Part shown: positions 1 to 8,908 of the stretch, piece after piece
Position numbering within the stretch: position 1 is the stretch's first letter
How the letters are laid out: each line of letters starts with the position of its first letter
DNA from: Synechococcus sp. PCC 7502
GTDB lineage: Bacteria > Cyanobacteriota > Cyanobacteriia > Pseudanabaenales > Pseudanabaenaceae
Reading direction: 5' to 3'
Assembly: GCF_000317085.1 (NCBI RefSeq)
Contig: NC_019702.1
Location: 712,394-776,393 of the forward strand
DNA length: 64,000 nt
The notes under the pieces: generated by a model
What the model saw: only the letters and a program-made list of their open reading frames with translations
What the model was told of the DNA's origin: nothing
Database searches by the model: none
Position numbers and translations under genes: made by a program

Positions 1-1
1 C

Positions 2-268
2 CACAGGCAGCCTCTATACCGCTTAGGATTTAAACTCCTAGATTATCTCAACGCTCCTCCTGCGGTTTATTTACTCCAGTTTGATATAGTTCCTCTATTT
101 GAAAATGAGGTTGAGAATGATGGGAAGTTTTTATTTGATCGCCTAATCCCATTTCCCGATCAACCTGCGATCGCTTCTGTCGGAGTGCAAGAACCAAATT
201 TATACGAGTGCCATCTTCTTTGTACGACTAACCAGCCTATCTACGATCTGGTGATTAAAGCCAAATAA
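2..268 (+). CDS. C-terminal part of an unknown protein
   Basis: An open frame runs in from the left edge and stops at TAA 266-268, giving 88 codons of a C-terminus. It begins HRQPLYRLGF and ends YDLVIKAK. It has no membrane segment or motif I recognise. The TAA lies 17 bases from the convergent stop of the next minus-strand gene. The upstream part is outside the window, so no function is assigned. Absence of internal stops over 264 bases is the main support. Confidence 0.6.
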   Translation, partial: HRQPLYRLGFKLLDYLNAPPAVYLLQFDIVPLFENEVENDGKFLFDRLIPFPDQPAIASVGVQEPNLYECHLLCTTNQPIYDLVIKAK

Positions 269-285
269 TTACTTGGTTTGATAAT

Positions 286-1197
286 TCAGTTTGGTGACTC
301 AATAACTTCAGGTTTCGATTCAGGAGTAACAGGCGGATTTAACTTTGGTGATGTGATTGGGGTAGCAGTCGGCTTAGTTGCCACACTAGATTGAGGTCGA
401 GACTCAGGTAAAGCTAGTTCAATTTGATCCAGATTATCCACAGGTGCGGTTTTGGCGATCGCTGGCACAACAGGTTCTACTTTTTTAGCTTTTTTCTGGA
501 CTTTGACTTCAGGTTCGACTCGAATTGGTGGCTCAAATGACCGACCAGTCGTTGGTGGAATTAGCGGCATTAAGGGGCGTAAAACTTGTGCGGATATTCT
601 CTGGGCATCTTGGGATTTAGTAACAGCAAAATCCACAAAGGGCAGTTGCTCTATTTTTTCAGAACTATTTTTAGCTTCAGGAGGGAATAACTCTAGGTTT
701 TGAATCGTACTAGATTTAGTATCATCTTTTGCTGGTTTAATTAACCGATTTAGTCCCGAAGGATCAACCCACAGATAACCAATGGTTGCACTGGAAATCA
801 GCAGTAGGATCATAGAGATAATTCCCACAGGACTGAGCAACTTAAATGTTGATTCTGGCGATTCTTGAGAATATTCTGGAGAATTTTGCTGATATTGATC
901 TTCTAATTCTGATCTGGGGAATATGTCTGTAAACTCTGTAGTGATTAGGTCTTGAAACTCTTCATCTAGGGTATTTTCTAAACCCGTTGGTTGTTGATCG
1001 TCCAAGTAGGATAAATCTAAATTTTGCGTATTTGGCTCTGAATCTGGTTCTAAATATAAGTTGAAATCTGAGTTTGCAACTGTATTTGGATGAATGTTAG
1101 TTAAACTAGCTTCACCTTTATATCTGGCTAGTTCTTGATCAAGATTAAGCTCTAAACCAGCAAGAGCTGTCTTTAATATAGGATTTACTGATGTCAT
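286..1197 (-). CDS. Single-pass membrane protein, possible regulator partner of the adjacent sigma-like factor
   Basis: 303 residues. The N-terminal ~120 residues are acidic and include LDQELARYKG, a motif I associate with cyanobacterial membrane-anchored proteins of unknown function. One hydrophobic segment at about 125-148 (GIISMILLLISSATIGYLWV) follows. The rest is a Pro/Lys/Glu-rich periplasmic-type tail. The topology (cytoplasmic acidic N-terminus, one helix, extended tail) and its position 48 bases downstream of a sigma-like gene on the same strand resemble a sigma/anti-sigma pair. No anti-sigma domain is recognisable, so that role is inference. The likely operon order is sigma-like gene then this gene. 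Confidence 0.75.
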   Translation of the reverse strand: MTSVNPILKTALAGLELNLDQELARYKGEASLTNIHPNTVANSDFNLYLEPDSEPNTQNLDLSYLDDQQPTGLENTLDEEFQDLITTEFTDIFPRSELEDQYQQNSPEYSQESPESTFKLLSPVGIISMILLLISSATIGYLWVDPSGLNRLIKPAKDDTKSSTIQNLELFPPEAKNSSEKIEQLPFVDFAVTKSQDAQRISAQVLRPLMPLIPPTTGRSFEPPIRVEPEVKVQKKAKKVEPVVPAIAKTAPVDNLDQIELALPESRPQSSVATKPTATPITSPKLNPPVTPESKPEVIESPN

Positions 1198-1245
1198 AGC
1201 TTCATAAAAAAATTTATAATAAAACTTCTAATGATTCTGAAAAGC

Positions 1246-1884
1246 TTAGGCTTTGACCATACCTGATAATAGATAAATTTCTTGAATATCCTGTGGTAAA
1301 AGTTCTGTAATCGCCAAACTTGCCCTAGCAATCAATGCCTCAATATCTTTAACTTGATACCCCTCCCCCTCGGAGCGTAAATAGGCAGCAATGCGACTGG
1401 AACTCCAATCAAAGGTCTGGGATAAAACTAGCACTAACCGTAAATCCTTTGGTAATGCTGCTAATGCTTGATCCAGATACCATAAAAATGGCGGGGAAGT
1501 CAAAGCTGGGTTATAGTCCATTACGTTGTTATTTTTAGTGGCGGTTTTAATGTTTTTAATATTGTTGCGATCAAATTCGTTAATTACCACGGCGGCAATG
1601 TCTGTCAGAAAGCTTTGCAAAGAGTTACTAATTTCTAGATCAATTAACCTTAGCTCTTGAAAAATTCGCTTCCATACCTGTACAAATAAATAATCTGCCT
1701 CTATGGGCGATCGCTCTACATCATGGGTCAAGGTATAAATAATCTGTCCATATCGACAAAAAATTAAGACTAAATATTTCCCCGACTGTGGCTCTGCCCG
1801 AAATGAAGTCAGAAGTTCTTGATCTGTTTTTCCAATAAGAGGCTTAACCAATGGATGATTAGTTTCTATAGGTTTAAACACCAT
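1246..1884 (-). CDS. Sigma-70-like (ECF-type) RNA polymerase sigma factor, divergent
   Basis: 212 residues. The first ~90 residues (TDQELLTSFRAEP, then the VQVWKRIFQEL helix) resemble sigma region 2. Residues ~130-200 (LDQALAALPKDLRLVLVLSQ, then an HTH-like IAAYLRSEGEGYQVKDIEALIARA) resemble region 4.2. There is no region 1 or 3, which fits a group IV factor. It would direct RNA polymerase to a specific promoter set. It probably forms an operon with the membrane protein just downstream. The region 2 match is weak, so it could be a sigma-derived protein of altered function. The start ATG at 1882-1884 fits the family length. Confidence 0.65.
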   Translation of the reverse strand: MVFKPIETNHPLVKPLIGKTDQELLTSFRAEPQSGKYLVLIFCRYGQIIYTLTHDVERSPIEADYLFVQVWKRIFQELRLIDLEISNSLQSFLTDIAAVVINEFDRNNIKNIKTATKNNNVMDYNPALTSPPFLWYLDQALAALPKDLRLVLVLSQTFDWSSSRIAAYLRSEGEGYQVKDIEALIARASLAITELLPQDIQEIYLLSGMVKA

Positions 1885-2037
1885 ATATATCGAACCAAAT
1901 TACTAACTTTAATCATAAATCTAATCCAATAAACAGGCAGGCAAATTTGCACCAGATTAGGCTATATTCACATACCCATTGATCAAATAATAGATTAAAT
2001 AACTTAATTCAATAATTTTAATAAGTAAGCTTAAGCT

Positions 2038-2751
2038 ATGGAAAATTCTAACTTTCACCCCCTAATCATCCAACTTAGCGATCGCATTGAAGCAATCTGG
2101 CACCAATATCTAAATATCTCCGACTATGAAATGCCCGCAGACCTGGGCTATGTGGAAGGCAAACTGGAAGGAGAAAGACTAACAATCCAAAATCGCTGTT
2201 ATCAAGCTCCCCAATTTCGCAAACTCCACATCGAGCTAGCACAAGTCGGTAGCAATCTCGATATTCTTCACTGTGTTATGTATCCTCAATTTAACTATCC
2301 TTTACCAATATTTGGAGCAGATTTAATTGGTGGTAAAGCGGGAATTAGTGCAGCGATCGTGGATATTTCACCTACAGTAACTATTCCTGACACCATCAGT
2401 GAGCCAATTAGAGCATGGCAAGCATCCCAACCCCAGTTTAGCCAGCCTCGAGAACTACCTGCATGGGGGAAAAATATTTTTTCAGAATTTTGTATATTTG
2501 TCCGACCTCAAGGGCAGCTAGAAGAAAATTTATTTTTGCAAACCCTCGAAAAATACTGCACCCAAGTTTGTACGGTTGCTTCTGAATTAGAGTCTGTTTC
2601 AGAAGAGATCAAAACCATCATTCAAGATCGTCACCGCCATTACTGTCAGCAGCAGCAACAAAATGATAAAACTCGACGCATTCTCGAAAAAGCCTTTGGG
2701 AAAGAATGGGCTGACCGCTATATGAACACAGTTTTATTTGATGTGGTCTAA
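2038..2751 (+). CDS. pcyA: Phycocyanobilin:ferredoxin oxidoreductase
   Basis: 237 residues, the usual PcyA length. The enzyme reduces biliverdin IXalpha to phycocyanobilin using four ferredoxin electrons and supplies the chromophore for phycobilisomes and phytochromes. Sequence support: DLGYVEGKLEGERL near residue 35, NRCYQAPQFRKLHIEL at 52-67, ILHCVMYP at 76-83 and FGADLIGG at 92-99. Glu66, His78 and Asp95 align by motif with the catalytic Glu76, His88 and Asp105 of Synechocystis PcyA. The C-terminus (QQQQNDKTRRILEKAFGKEW) is also characteristic. It is a single gene with about 190 bases before ftsZ on the same strand. Confidence 0.97.
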   Translation: MENSNFHPLIIQLSDRIEAIWHQYLNISDYEMPADLGYVEGKLEGERLTIQNRCYQAPQFRKLHIELAQVGSNLDILHCVMYPQFNYPLPIFGADLIGGKAGISAAIVDISPTVTIPDTISEPIRAWQASQPQFSQPRELPAWGKNIFSEFCIFVRPQGQLEENLFLQTLEKYCTQVCTVASELESVSEEIKTIIQDRHRHYCQQQQQNDKTRRILEKAFGKEWADRYMNTVLFDVV

Positions 2752-2945
2752 CTCAATTTCTATAAATTTATATTTGAGTTCATAAAAATTAAAAAATAAT
2801 TGAGACAGCACCCTCAAGACTGTTTGGCAAACCTTGACTAGATAGTTTATATTTAGTTGAACAGAAAAACTTAATTAGATTTAATATTTAGTTAAGCTTA
2901 ATATTAAAGCAGCATTACCACCACTAACATACTGCCGTAGTCACA

Positions 2946-4169
2946 ATGATTAAAGATAATGTTTTAGAGCTAGGCAATCATAGCTCTCGAGATGAGAAAG
3001 CAGCTTTGGCAGCAGATGCCGAACAAATTACCCGTCGCCAAGTCACTCCATCCCGTAATAACACTATCACCAGTACAAGGCAGCAGGTATTACCCGATTC
3101 CGAAACTGAAAATATCATGCTTAGTAGCGCAGCTAAAATTAAAGTGATTGGTGTTGGCGGTGGTGGTGGCAATGCAGTCAACCGTATGATTGCCAGTGAA
3201 ATTAGTGGCGTTGAGTTTTGGTCACTTAACACTGATGCTCAAGCTTTACTGCAATCTAGCTCACCCAAACGCTTTCAAATTGGGCAAAAAATTACTAAAG
3301 GGCTTGGTGCTGGTGGCAACCCTGCGATCGGACAAAAGGCAGCAGAGGAATCAAGAGCCGAAATTGCCCATGCCCTCGAAGGAGCCGACCTAGTATTTAT
3401 TACTGCGGGAATGGGTGGTGGAACTGGGACTGGTGCTGCTCCAGTAATTGCAGAAATTGCCAAAGAAGCAGGGGCATTAACCGTTGGGATTGTGACTAGA
3501 CCCTTTACCTTTGAAGGAAGAAGAAGACTTCAGCAGGCTGAAGAAGGCATAGACGCGCTGCAAAGCCGAGTTGATACTTTAATTATTATTCCCAACAATA
3601 AATTACTATCGGTCACAGCAGAACAAACCCCAATCCAAGAGGCTTTTCGAGTTGCTGATGACATTCTGCGCCAAGGCGTACAGGGTATATCAGACATGAT
3701 TACTATCCCTGGGTTAGTTAATGTGGACTTTGCCGATATTCGAGCAGTGATGGCAGATGCAGGTTCTGCATTACTAGGTATTGGTATCGGTTCTGGTAAG
3801 TCTCGGGCAAGGGAGGCAGCGATGACAGCAATTTCCTCACCGTTACTAGAATCTTCCATTGAGGGCGCAAATGGTGTGGTGTTCAATATTACTGGTGGCT
3901 CTGACCTTACTCTTCACGAAGTTAATGCTGCTGCCGAAATTATTTATGAAGTGGTTGATCCCAATGCCAACATCATATTTGGGGCAGTAATCGACGAAAA
4001 AATGGCAGGGGAAGTAAGAATTACCGTTATAGCCACAGGATTTAGTAATAACCCTGATGGTTCAACGTACCGCAGGTCTTCGACTTTAGGTGGATTTGAT
4101 GCGAAAAATACTAAGCCTAGTTTGGATATTCCCGACTTTTTGCAACGCCGTCGTCCTAATCGCTCTTAG
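2946..4169 (+). CDS. ftsZ: Cell division protein FtsZ
   Basis: 407 residues. This tubulin-like GTPase polymerises at mid-cell and recruits the divisome. The GTPase core begins near residue 65 with [16 protein letters not shown], and the tubulin signature [10 protein letters not shown] lies at 157-166. The synergy loop region is also present. The extreme C-terminus [10 protein letters not shown] is the conserved tail that binds divisome partners. A polar N-terminal extension of ~60 residues precedes the core, as is common in cyanobacteria, and supports the first ATG as start. The following prs gene begins 50 bases downstream. Confidence 0.98.
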   Translation: MIKDNVLELGNHSSRDEKAALAADAEQITRRQVTPSRNNTITSTRQQVLPDSETENIMLSSAAKIKVIGVGGGGGNAVNRMIASEISGVEFWSLNTDAQALLQSSSPKRFQIGQKITKGLGAGGNPAIGQKAAEESRAEIAHALEGADLVFITAGMGGGTGTGAAPVIAEIAKEAGALTVGIVTRPFTFEGRRRLQQAEEGIDALQSRVDTLIIIPNNKLLSVTAEQTPIQEAFRVADDILRQGVQGISDMITIPGLVNVDFADIRAVMADAGSALLGIGIGSGKSRAREAAMTAISSPLLESSIEGANGVVFNITGGSDLTLHEVNAAAEIIYEVVDPNANIIFGAVIDEKMAGEVRITVIATGFSNNPDGSTYRRSSTLGGFDAKNTKPSLDIPDFLQRRRPNRS

Positions 4170-4218
4170 CTAATATGCAGTTAAGATATTAAATAATAAT
4201 TATCTGGATTTATATAAG

Positions 4219-5208
4219 GTGATTCAATCAACTAAGGCTAAGTATCAATCAAGATTTATCCCTGTTGCAGGAACAGATGATCGGCTCAGGCTATTTGCTG
4301 GTTCTGCAAATATTCCATTAGCTCAAGAAGTAGCTCGGTACTTAGGAATGGGACTTGGTCCAATGGTGCGTAAAACCTTTGCCGATGGAGAAATCTATGT
4401 CCAGGTACAAGAATCTATCCGTGGTTGTGATGTTTACTTAATTCAGCCTACTTGCCGCTCAGTTAATGATAATTTAACCGAGTTGTTAATTATGATTGAT
4501 GCCTGTCGTCGTGCCTCTGCCCGTCAGATCACTGCAGTCATGCCCTACTATGGCTATGCCCGTGCCGATCGCAAAACCGCAGGTAGAGAATCTATTACTG
4601 CCAAATTGGTGGCAAACTTAATTGTCAAGTCTGGGGCGGATCGGATTATTGCCATGGATTTGCACTCAGCCCAAATTCAAGGATATTTTGATATTCCCTG
4701 CGATCATGTTTATGGTTCACCGGTTTTATTTGATTACCTTTTGAGTAAGAATTTACCTGATATTGTTGTGGTTTCTCCAGACGTAGGTGGGGTGGCTAGA
4801 GCTAGGGCATTTGCTAAAAAGCTAAATGATGCTCCGATCGCAATTATTGATAAACGTCGTCAAACCCATAATGTGGCTGAGGTCATGAATGTTGTCGGTG
4901 ATGTGGCGGGGAAAACAGCAGTATTAGTCGATGATATGATTGATACGGCGGGGACTATTCATGAGGGTGCTAAAATTCTCAGAAAAGAAGGTGCGCGCCA
5001 AGTTTATGCCTGTGCTACCCATGCGGTATTTTCGCCCCCAGCGATCGAGCGGCTATCGGGAGGTTTATTTGAAGAAGTAATTGTCACGAATACGATTCCT
5101 TCGGATGCTCAATTCCCACAGCTTAAAGTTTTATCCGTAGCTAACTTAATTGGCGAAACAATTTGGCGGGTACATGAAGATACTTCCGTAAGTAGTATGT
5201 TTCGTTAA
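4219..5208 (+). CDS. prs: Ribose-phosphate pyrophosphokinase
   Basis: 329 residues starting with GTG. The enzyme makes PRPP from ribose 5-phosphate and ATP for nucleotide, histidine and tryptophan synthesis. Family marks are the metal/ATP segment DLHSAQIQGYFDIPCDH, the PRPP-type segment VVSPDVGGVARARAFA and the 13-residue PRPP loop VLVDDMIDTAGTI. The N-terminal RLFAGSANIPLAQEVARYLG and FADGEIYVQVQESIRG are also typical. Length equals the family norm with this GTG; no in-frame ATG lies close by. It may be co-transcribed with ftsZ, but that is inferred from spacing alone. Confidence 0.97.
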   Translation: MIQSTKAKYQSRFIPVAGTDDRLRLFAGSANIPLAQEVARYLGMGLGPMVRKTFADGEIYVQVQESIRGCDVYLIQPTCRSVNDNLTELLIMIDACRRASARQITAVMPYYGYARADRKTAGRESITAKLVANLIVKSGADRIIAMDLHSAQIQGYFDIPCDHVYGSPVLFDYLLSKNLPDIVVVSPDVGGVARARAFAKKLNDAPIAIIDKRRQTHNVAEVMNVVGDVAGKTAVLVDDMIDTAGTIHEGAKILRKEGARQVYACATHAVFSPPAIERLSGGLFEEVIVTNTIPSDAQFPQLKVLSVANLIGETIWRVHEDTSVSSMFR

Positions 5209-5231
5209 TTTAACCTTGCCATTCTAGAGTT

Positions 5232-5369
5232 ATGACTAAACCCAAACCTAAATATATTTCCTCGGAGCATTATCGACAGATGTTAGTTCGGGATGGCGAT
5301 CGCCGCTTTCAGGAATGGCATAGTAAGTTCTTAAAATATCAAAAAGATTTTATTAATCGAACTAAATAA
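5232..5369 (+). CDS. Small basic protein, 45 aa, unknown
   Basis: ATG 5232 to TAA 5367-5369 encodes [20 protein letters not shown] and a further 25 residues ending FINRTK. It is very basic and hydrophilic. It follows prs by 23 bases on the same strand, so it could be its co-transcribed tail gene. Its last 8 bases overlap the pyrB stop on the opposite strand. No function is assigned; the reading frame, position and coding-like composition are the only evidence. Confidence 0.5.
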   Translation: MTKPKPKYISSEHYRQMLVRDGDRRFQEWHSKFLKYQKDFINRTK

Positions 5370-6339
5370 TTCGTTCACCACTGGATGCGCCCATTAGATA
5401 AAGTAGGCTCATGCGGGTAGCAACGCCATTGGTTACCTGTTTATCAATTAGGCTCAGGCGGGGATCATCCATCAAATCTGAACTAATTTCTACGCCTCGG
5501 TTCACTGGTCCAGGGTGAAGAACTTGTACTTTAGGGGAGCATTTAACTAGGCGATCGCGGTTAATGCCAAATTGAGTATGATATTCCCGTAGGCTAGGTA
5601 CTAGAAACTGCCCCATGCGCTCAGTTTGCAGGCGTAAAGTCATAATGAAATCCGCATCTTCTAAAGCGGGTGCTAGGGTGTGATGAATAGTTACCCCATA
5701 GCTACTAAAATCTGCAGGTAGTAAAGTTGGGGGAGCGACTAAATGCACATCAGCCCCCAAGGTAACCAAGCAATAAAGATTAGAACGGGCAACGCGGGAA
5801 TGGAGTATATCGCCAACAATCAGAATTTTTTTGCCTTTTAGATCATGGACGGATGGATATCCCAGGTTTAAGTAACTAGTTAATGTAAATAAATCGAGTA
5901 AAGCCTGACTGGGATGCTCATGTTTGCCATCACCTGCATTTAAGACTCCCACATTACCACTTAGTTTATCCATATCCTGAGCGATCGCTAGTGGTACTCC
6001 TGAAGCTTGATGCCGAATCACCATAATATCGGTACCCATTGCCAGAAATGTGCGGGCAGTATCTAAGATCGTTTCACCTTTAGATAAAGAAGAACTACCC
6101 GGGGCAAAATTTAACGTGTCTGCTGAAAGTCGTTTTGCTGCTAACTCAAAGCTGTTGCGAGTGCGGGTAGATGGCTCAAAAAATAAATTAGCAACGACCT
6201 TACCTTGGAGAGTTGGAACTTTTTTGTTGCGCCGAGATAAAACTTCCCTAAAGGAGCAAGCTGTTTGGATTACCAATTCATAATCAGATACCGTAAAATC
6301 CTCTAAGGAAATTACATGTCGCCAAGTTCTTGTACTCAT
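5362..6339 (-). CDS. pyrB: Aspartate carbamoyltransferase catalytic subunit
   Basis: 325 residues. It catalyses carbamoyl phosphate + L-aspartate to N-carbamoylaspartate, the committed step of pyrimidine synthesis. The carbamoyl-phosphate loop [12 protein letters not shown] lies at residues 53-64, [11 protein letters not shown] contributes to the active site, and [11 protein letters not shown] lies near residue 275. It is the last gene of a minus-strand run, and its ATG overlaps the stop of a 48-residue membrane peptide gene (ATGA), which suggests translational coupling. No regulatory pyrI is adjacent, as expected for cyanobacteria. Confidence 0.97.
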   Translation of the reverse strand: MSTRTWRHVISLEDFTVSDYELVIQTACSFREVLSRRNKKVPTLQGKVVANLFFEPSTRTRNSFELAAKRLSADTLNFAPGSSSLSKGETILDTARTFLAMGTDIMVIRHQASGVPLAIAQDMDKLSGNVGVLNAGDGKHEHPSQALLDLFTLTSYLNLGYPSVHDLKGKKILIVGDILHSRVARSNLYCLVTLGADVHLVAPPTLLPADFSSYGVTIHHTLAPALEDADFIMTLRLQTERMGQFLVPSLREYHTQFGINRDRLVKCSPKVQVLHPGPVNRGVEISSDLMDDPRLSLIDKQVTNGVATRMSLLYLMGASSGERII

Positions 6340-6482
6340 TCAGTTAAATTAATAATCACTCCTACTGGCGCAGGCAGAACCATATCACTGGGTAAAAAGG
6401 TGCGAGATGTTACTAGAACTAGGGTAAAGATAAAAATCACAAAAATAATTATGGGAGCAATGTACTGACGGAAGAATTGCAT
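6336..6482 (-). CDS. Small single-span membrane protein, 48 aa
   Basis: Reading from ATG (complement of 6480-6482) gives [20 protein letters not shown] and a further 28 residues ending VGVIINLTE. Residues ~8-25 form one hydrophobic helix and a short polar tail follows. The TGA stop overlaps the pyrB ATG in an ATGA junction. Its start lies 4 bases after the stop of the preceding 123-residue gene. Tight packing on both sides argues for a real gene. The family is unknown to me; it may be a membrane-tethered accessory peptide. Confidence 0.6.
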   Translation of the reverse strand: MQFFRQYIAPIIIFVIFIFTLVLVTSRTFLPSDMVLPAPVGVIINLTE

Positions 6483-6486
6483 AGGT

Positions 6487-6858
6487 TTAGAAATCAGTGT
6501 GTTGTTCTAGGTATTGGTTTATATCTTCAATTAAACGGCTCAACTCAGCCTCTGTGGTAAGTCTAATCCGATCATCCCTAAGGGTAATTAAAACTTTGGC
6601 GGCATAGGGATTAGCCCAAATATTAGGATTACAGAAAATTTCTAAAAATACCTCGCCCGTATGTTGATATTCCAGATTGGGTTGGGGAGATGATTTGGTT
6701 TTTGCTACATCCCCACTGGGCTTTACCGCCACTAGTCGCAGTCTTTCCATCAGTTGATTAATGTGCGATCGCAACTCACGGGCAGACTCGGGCGAAAAAT
6801 TAATATCAACGGAACCTTCTTGCAGATTAATCTTGAATTTAGGTAGCGGTCGAGGCAT
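6487..6858 (-). CDS. Conserved-looking hypothetical protein, 123 aa
   Basis: A soluble protein beginning MPRPLPKFKINLQEGSVDIN. It has an N-terminal beta/helix region with a RELRSHINQLMERLR helix, a low-complexity linker near 50-60 and a C-terminal alpha/beta segment (VLITLRDDRIRLTTEAELSRLIEDINQYLEQH). It sits between an LptF/G-type permease gene and the 48-residue membrane peptide, all on the minus strand with short gaps. I do not recognise a named domain. Neighbour spacing makes an operon likely but gives no function. Confidence 0.75.
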   Translation of the reverse strand: MPRPLPKFKINLQEGSVDINFSPESARELRSHINQLMERLRLVAVKPSGDVAKTKSSPQPNLEYQHTGEVFLEIFCNPNIWANPYAAKVLITLRDDRIRLTTEAELSRLIEDINQYLEQHTDF

Positions 6859-6896
6859 AGAAACAAACTTTATAGTCTCAACATTTTATAGCAGTT

Positions 6897-8084
6897 TTAC
6901 TGAACCCGACTAAGTAAAAATAGTCCTGCCCCTAAACCAATTAAATTAGGCAACCAAGCTGCTGCGATCGCACTTAAAATTTCCACCTGCCCCAAGGCTC
7001 CACAGATAAATAGCAACAAATAGTAGCCAAAGATAATCAAAATACTTAACCCAAATCCCCTCGCAGCACTGGTTCGTTGCGGACGCATACCCAAAGGGGA
7101 ACCAACCATAGCAAAAACCACACAAATAAAGGGTAAGGCATACTTTTGCTGGAGGCTTACCTCTAGTTTTTTTACCTCCTTGTAATTACCTGATGCTCTG
7201 ACTAGCTCAATATGGTTTGCCAATTCACTAATATTCATTTCAGCGGAATTACGCTGCTCATTTGCCAAATCCAAGGGCGCACGGGGTAATCTTAGTTGTT
7301 GGCGATCAAATCTCAAAATGCTGCGATAGGAACCATCGGTACCAATTAAATAGGTCGTACCATTTTCTAAATCCCAGACATTGCGATCGGGTAGCCAAAC
7401 GGCGGATTCTGCTGATAAGACCTGCTGTAAAGTACCTTGGGAAAAGTCTAGGATCGTCAACCCTAACATCTTAGTGCCATCAAAGCGACGGGCATAAAAA
7501 CTGCGAATTAAACTTTGCTCTTTACCTCCATTAGGTTGGATAACTTCCCCATACTGCTGGTAAAAAATATCCTTGCTCTTAAACTGGGGATTATCTTGTT
7601 TTAAGGCAGACTTTAAAATAGTTTTAGCTTGCCAATTGGCAGATGGCACCACCACTTCACTAAATAAAAAAGTCATCCCCGAAATAAACAAACTGAGGAC
7701 AAGGGCTGGAACCACTAAACGATAGGGGCTTACACCCGAACTTCTTAAAGCTGTAGTTTCGCCATCCGTAGAAAGCCGACTATAGGAAATAAGAGTGCCC
7801 AGTAACACGGACATCGGAAAGGAATACATCATGAATTGGGGTAGCTGCAAGGCAAAAATCTGAAGTGCCGTCACAATACCTAAACCTGCATCGGTAATTA
7901 ACCGTACTAACTCAAATAGTGAACCAATCACAAGGGCGATCGAGGAAAAAGCCCCAACTCCAAATAAAAATGGAGCTACCATTTCATTACTTAAGTAGCG
8001 ATCCATGATCGAAATATAGGGAACCCAGTGCCTATGGCTTGATGACTTAATTTTGGTACGAGTTGATTTAGTTACGCTTGCCAT
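6897..8084 (-). CDS. LptF/LptG-family permease (YjgP/YjgQ)
   Basis: 395 residues. This family forms the inner-membrane part of the lipopolysaccharide exporter with LptB. The layout is typical: three transmembrane helices in the first ~130 residues (SNEMVAPFLFGVGAFSSIAL; FPMSVLLGTLISYSRLSTDGETTALRSSG is the family loop), a periplasmic beta-rich domain at about 140-300, and three C-terminal helices. Only one such gene is seen here, and cyanobacteria often carry a single YjgP/Q-type protein. The ATPase gene lptB lies 84 bases upstream on the same strand, which supports a shared complex. Confidence 0.88.
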   Translation of the reverse strand: MASVTKSTRTKIKSSSHRHWVPYISIMDRYLSNEMVAPFLFGVGAFSSIALVIGSLFELVRLITDAGLGIVTALQIFALQLPQFMMYSFPMSVLLGTLISYSRLSTDGETTALRSSGVSPYRLVVPALVLSLFISGMTFLFSEVVVPSANWQAKTILKSALKQDNPQFKSKDIFYQQYGEVIQPNGGKEQSLIRSFYARRFDGTKMLGLTILDFSQGTLQQVLSAESAVWLPDRNVWDLENGTTYLIGTDGSYRSILRFDRQQLRLPRAPLDLANEQRNSAEMNISELANHIELVRASGNYKEVKKLEVSLQQKYALPFICVVFAMVGSPLGMRPQRTSAARGFGLSILIIFGYYLLLFICGALGQVEILSAIAAAWLPNLIGLGAGLFLLSRVQ

Positions 8085-8168
8085 TATCTAGCACAAAAGT
8101 TTATAGAATTTTATATGAATACTAATATTAATAATGAGTAGTTTGGGATAAACCCTTAAACCTGAAGT

Positions 8169-8888
8169 TTAAAACTGAAAGTTTTCACCTAAGTAGTATT
8201 TGCGAACTTCAGGATTACTGGCAAGTTGTTTGCTGGTACCTGCAGCTAAAATTTCTCCATCTCTAAGGATATATGACCGATCAGTAATTGCTAGGGTTTC
8301 CCGAACATTGTGATCTGTAATTAGTATGCCAATATTGCGATCGCTCAGTTTGGAGATAATTTCTTGAATTTCCGCCACAATAATTGGATCAATGCCAGCG
8401 AATGGCTCATCTAGTAGTAAAAACTTAGGATGAATCGCTAAGGCTCTGGCAATCTCGGCTCTACGTCTTTCTCCGCCTGAAAGTTGAATGCCTTTACTAT
8501 TGGCTACAGATGTCAGTCTAAATTCCTCTAATAGTAAATTAATTTCAGCTTGTCTTTGGCGCAGGGGAATATGAGCTTGTTCCATCACTAATAACAAATT
8601 ATCACGCACGGATAAGTTCTGAAAAATAGTTGGTTCCTGTGCCAAATATGCCATGCCCAGTCTTGCCCGTTGATGAATCGGGAGGTCGGTAATATTGCGA
8701 TCGCCCAAAAATACTCTTCCCTGATCTGGTTGAACCAAACCAGTCGTGATATAAAAGCTGGTGGTTTTCCCCGCTCCATTGGGACCTAATAAACCTACGA
8801 TTTCCCCTTGATCAACATTAAAACTAACTTGATGTAAGACTTGGCGTTGACCATAAACCTTACTAACATTGTCAAGGGCGATCTTCAT
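8169..8888 (-). CDS. lptB: LPS export ABC transporter ATP-binding protein LptB
   Basis: 239 residues, the LptB size. Walker A is GPNGAGKTT, the signature is LSGGERRRAEIARAL, and Walker B is FLLLDEPFAGIDPI. GIDP and the LITDHNVRETL H-loop are characteristic of LptB among ABC ATPases. It powers extraction of lipopolysaccharide from the inner membrane. The partner permease gene follows downstream. The DUF3095 gene ends 20 bases upstream, so the cluster is probably one transcript. Confidence 0.93.
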   Translation of the reverse strand: MKIALDNVSKVYGQRQVLHQVSFNVDQGEIVGLLGPNGAGKTTSFYITTGLVQPDQGRVFLGDRNITDLPIHQRARLGMAYLAQEPTIFQNLSVRDNLLLVMEQAHIPLRQRQAEINLLLEEFRLTSVANSKGIQLSGGERRRAEIARALAIHPKFLLLDEPFAGIDPIIVAEIQEIISKLSDRNIGILITDHNVRETLAITDRSYILRDGEILAAGTSKQLASNPEVRKYYLGENFQF

Positions 8889-8908
8889 TTTTTTATTTTT
8901 ATGCCTAT

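Noticed and set aside
3530-3886. Minus-strand ORF inside ftsZ
   Set aside because: Shadow of a highly conserved plus-strand gene; no homologous features.
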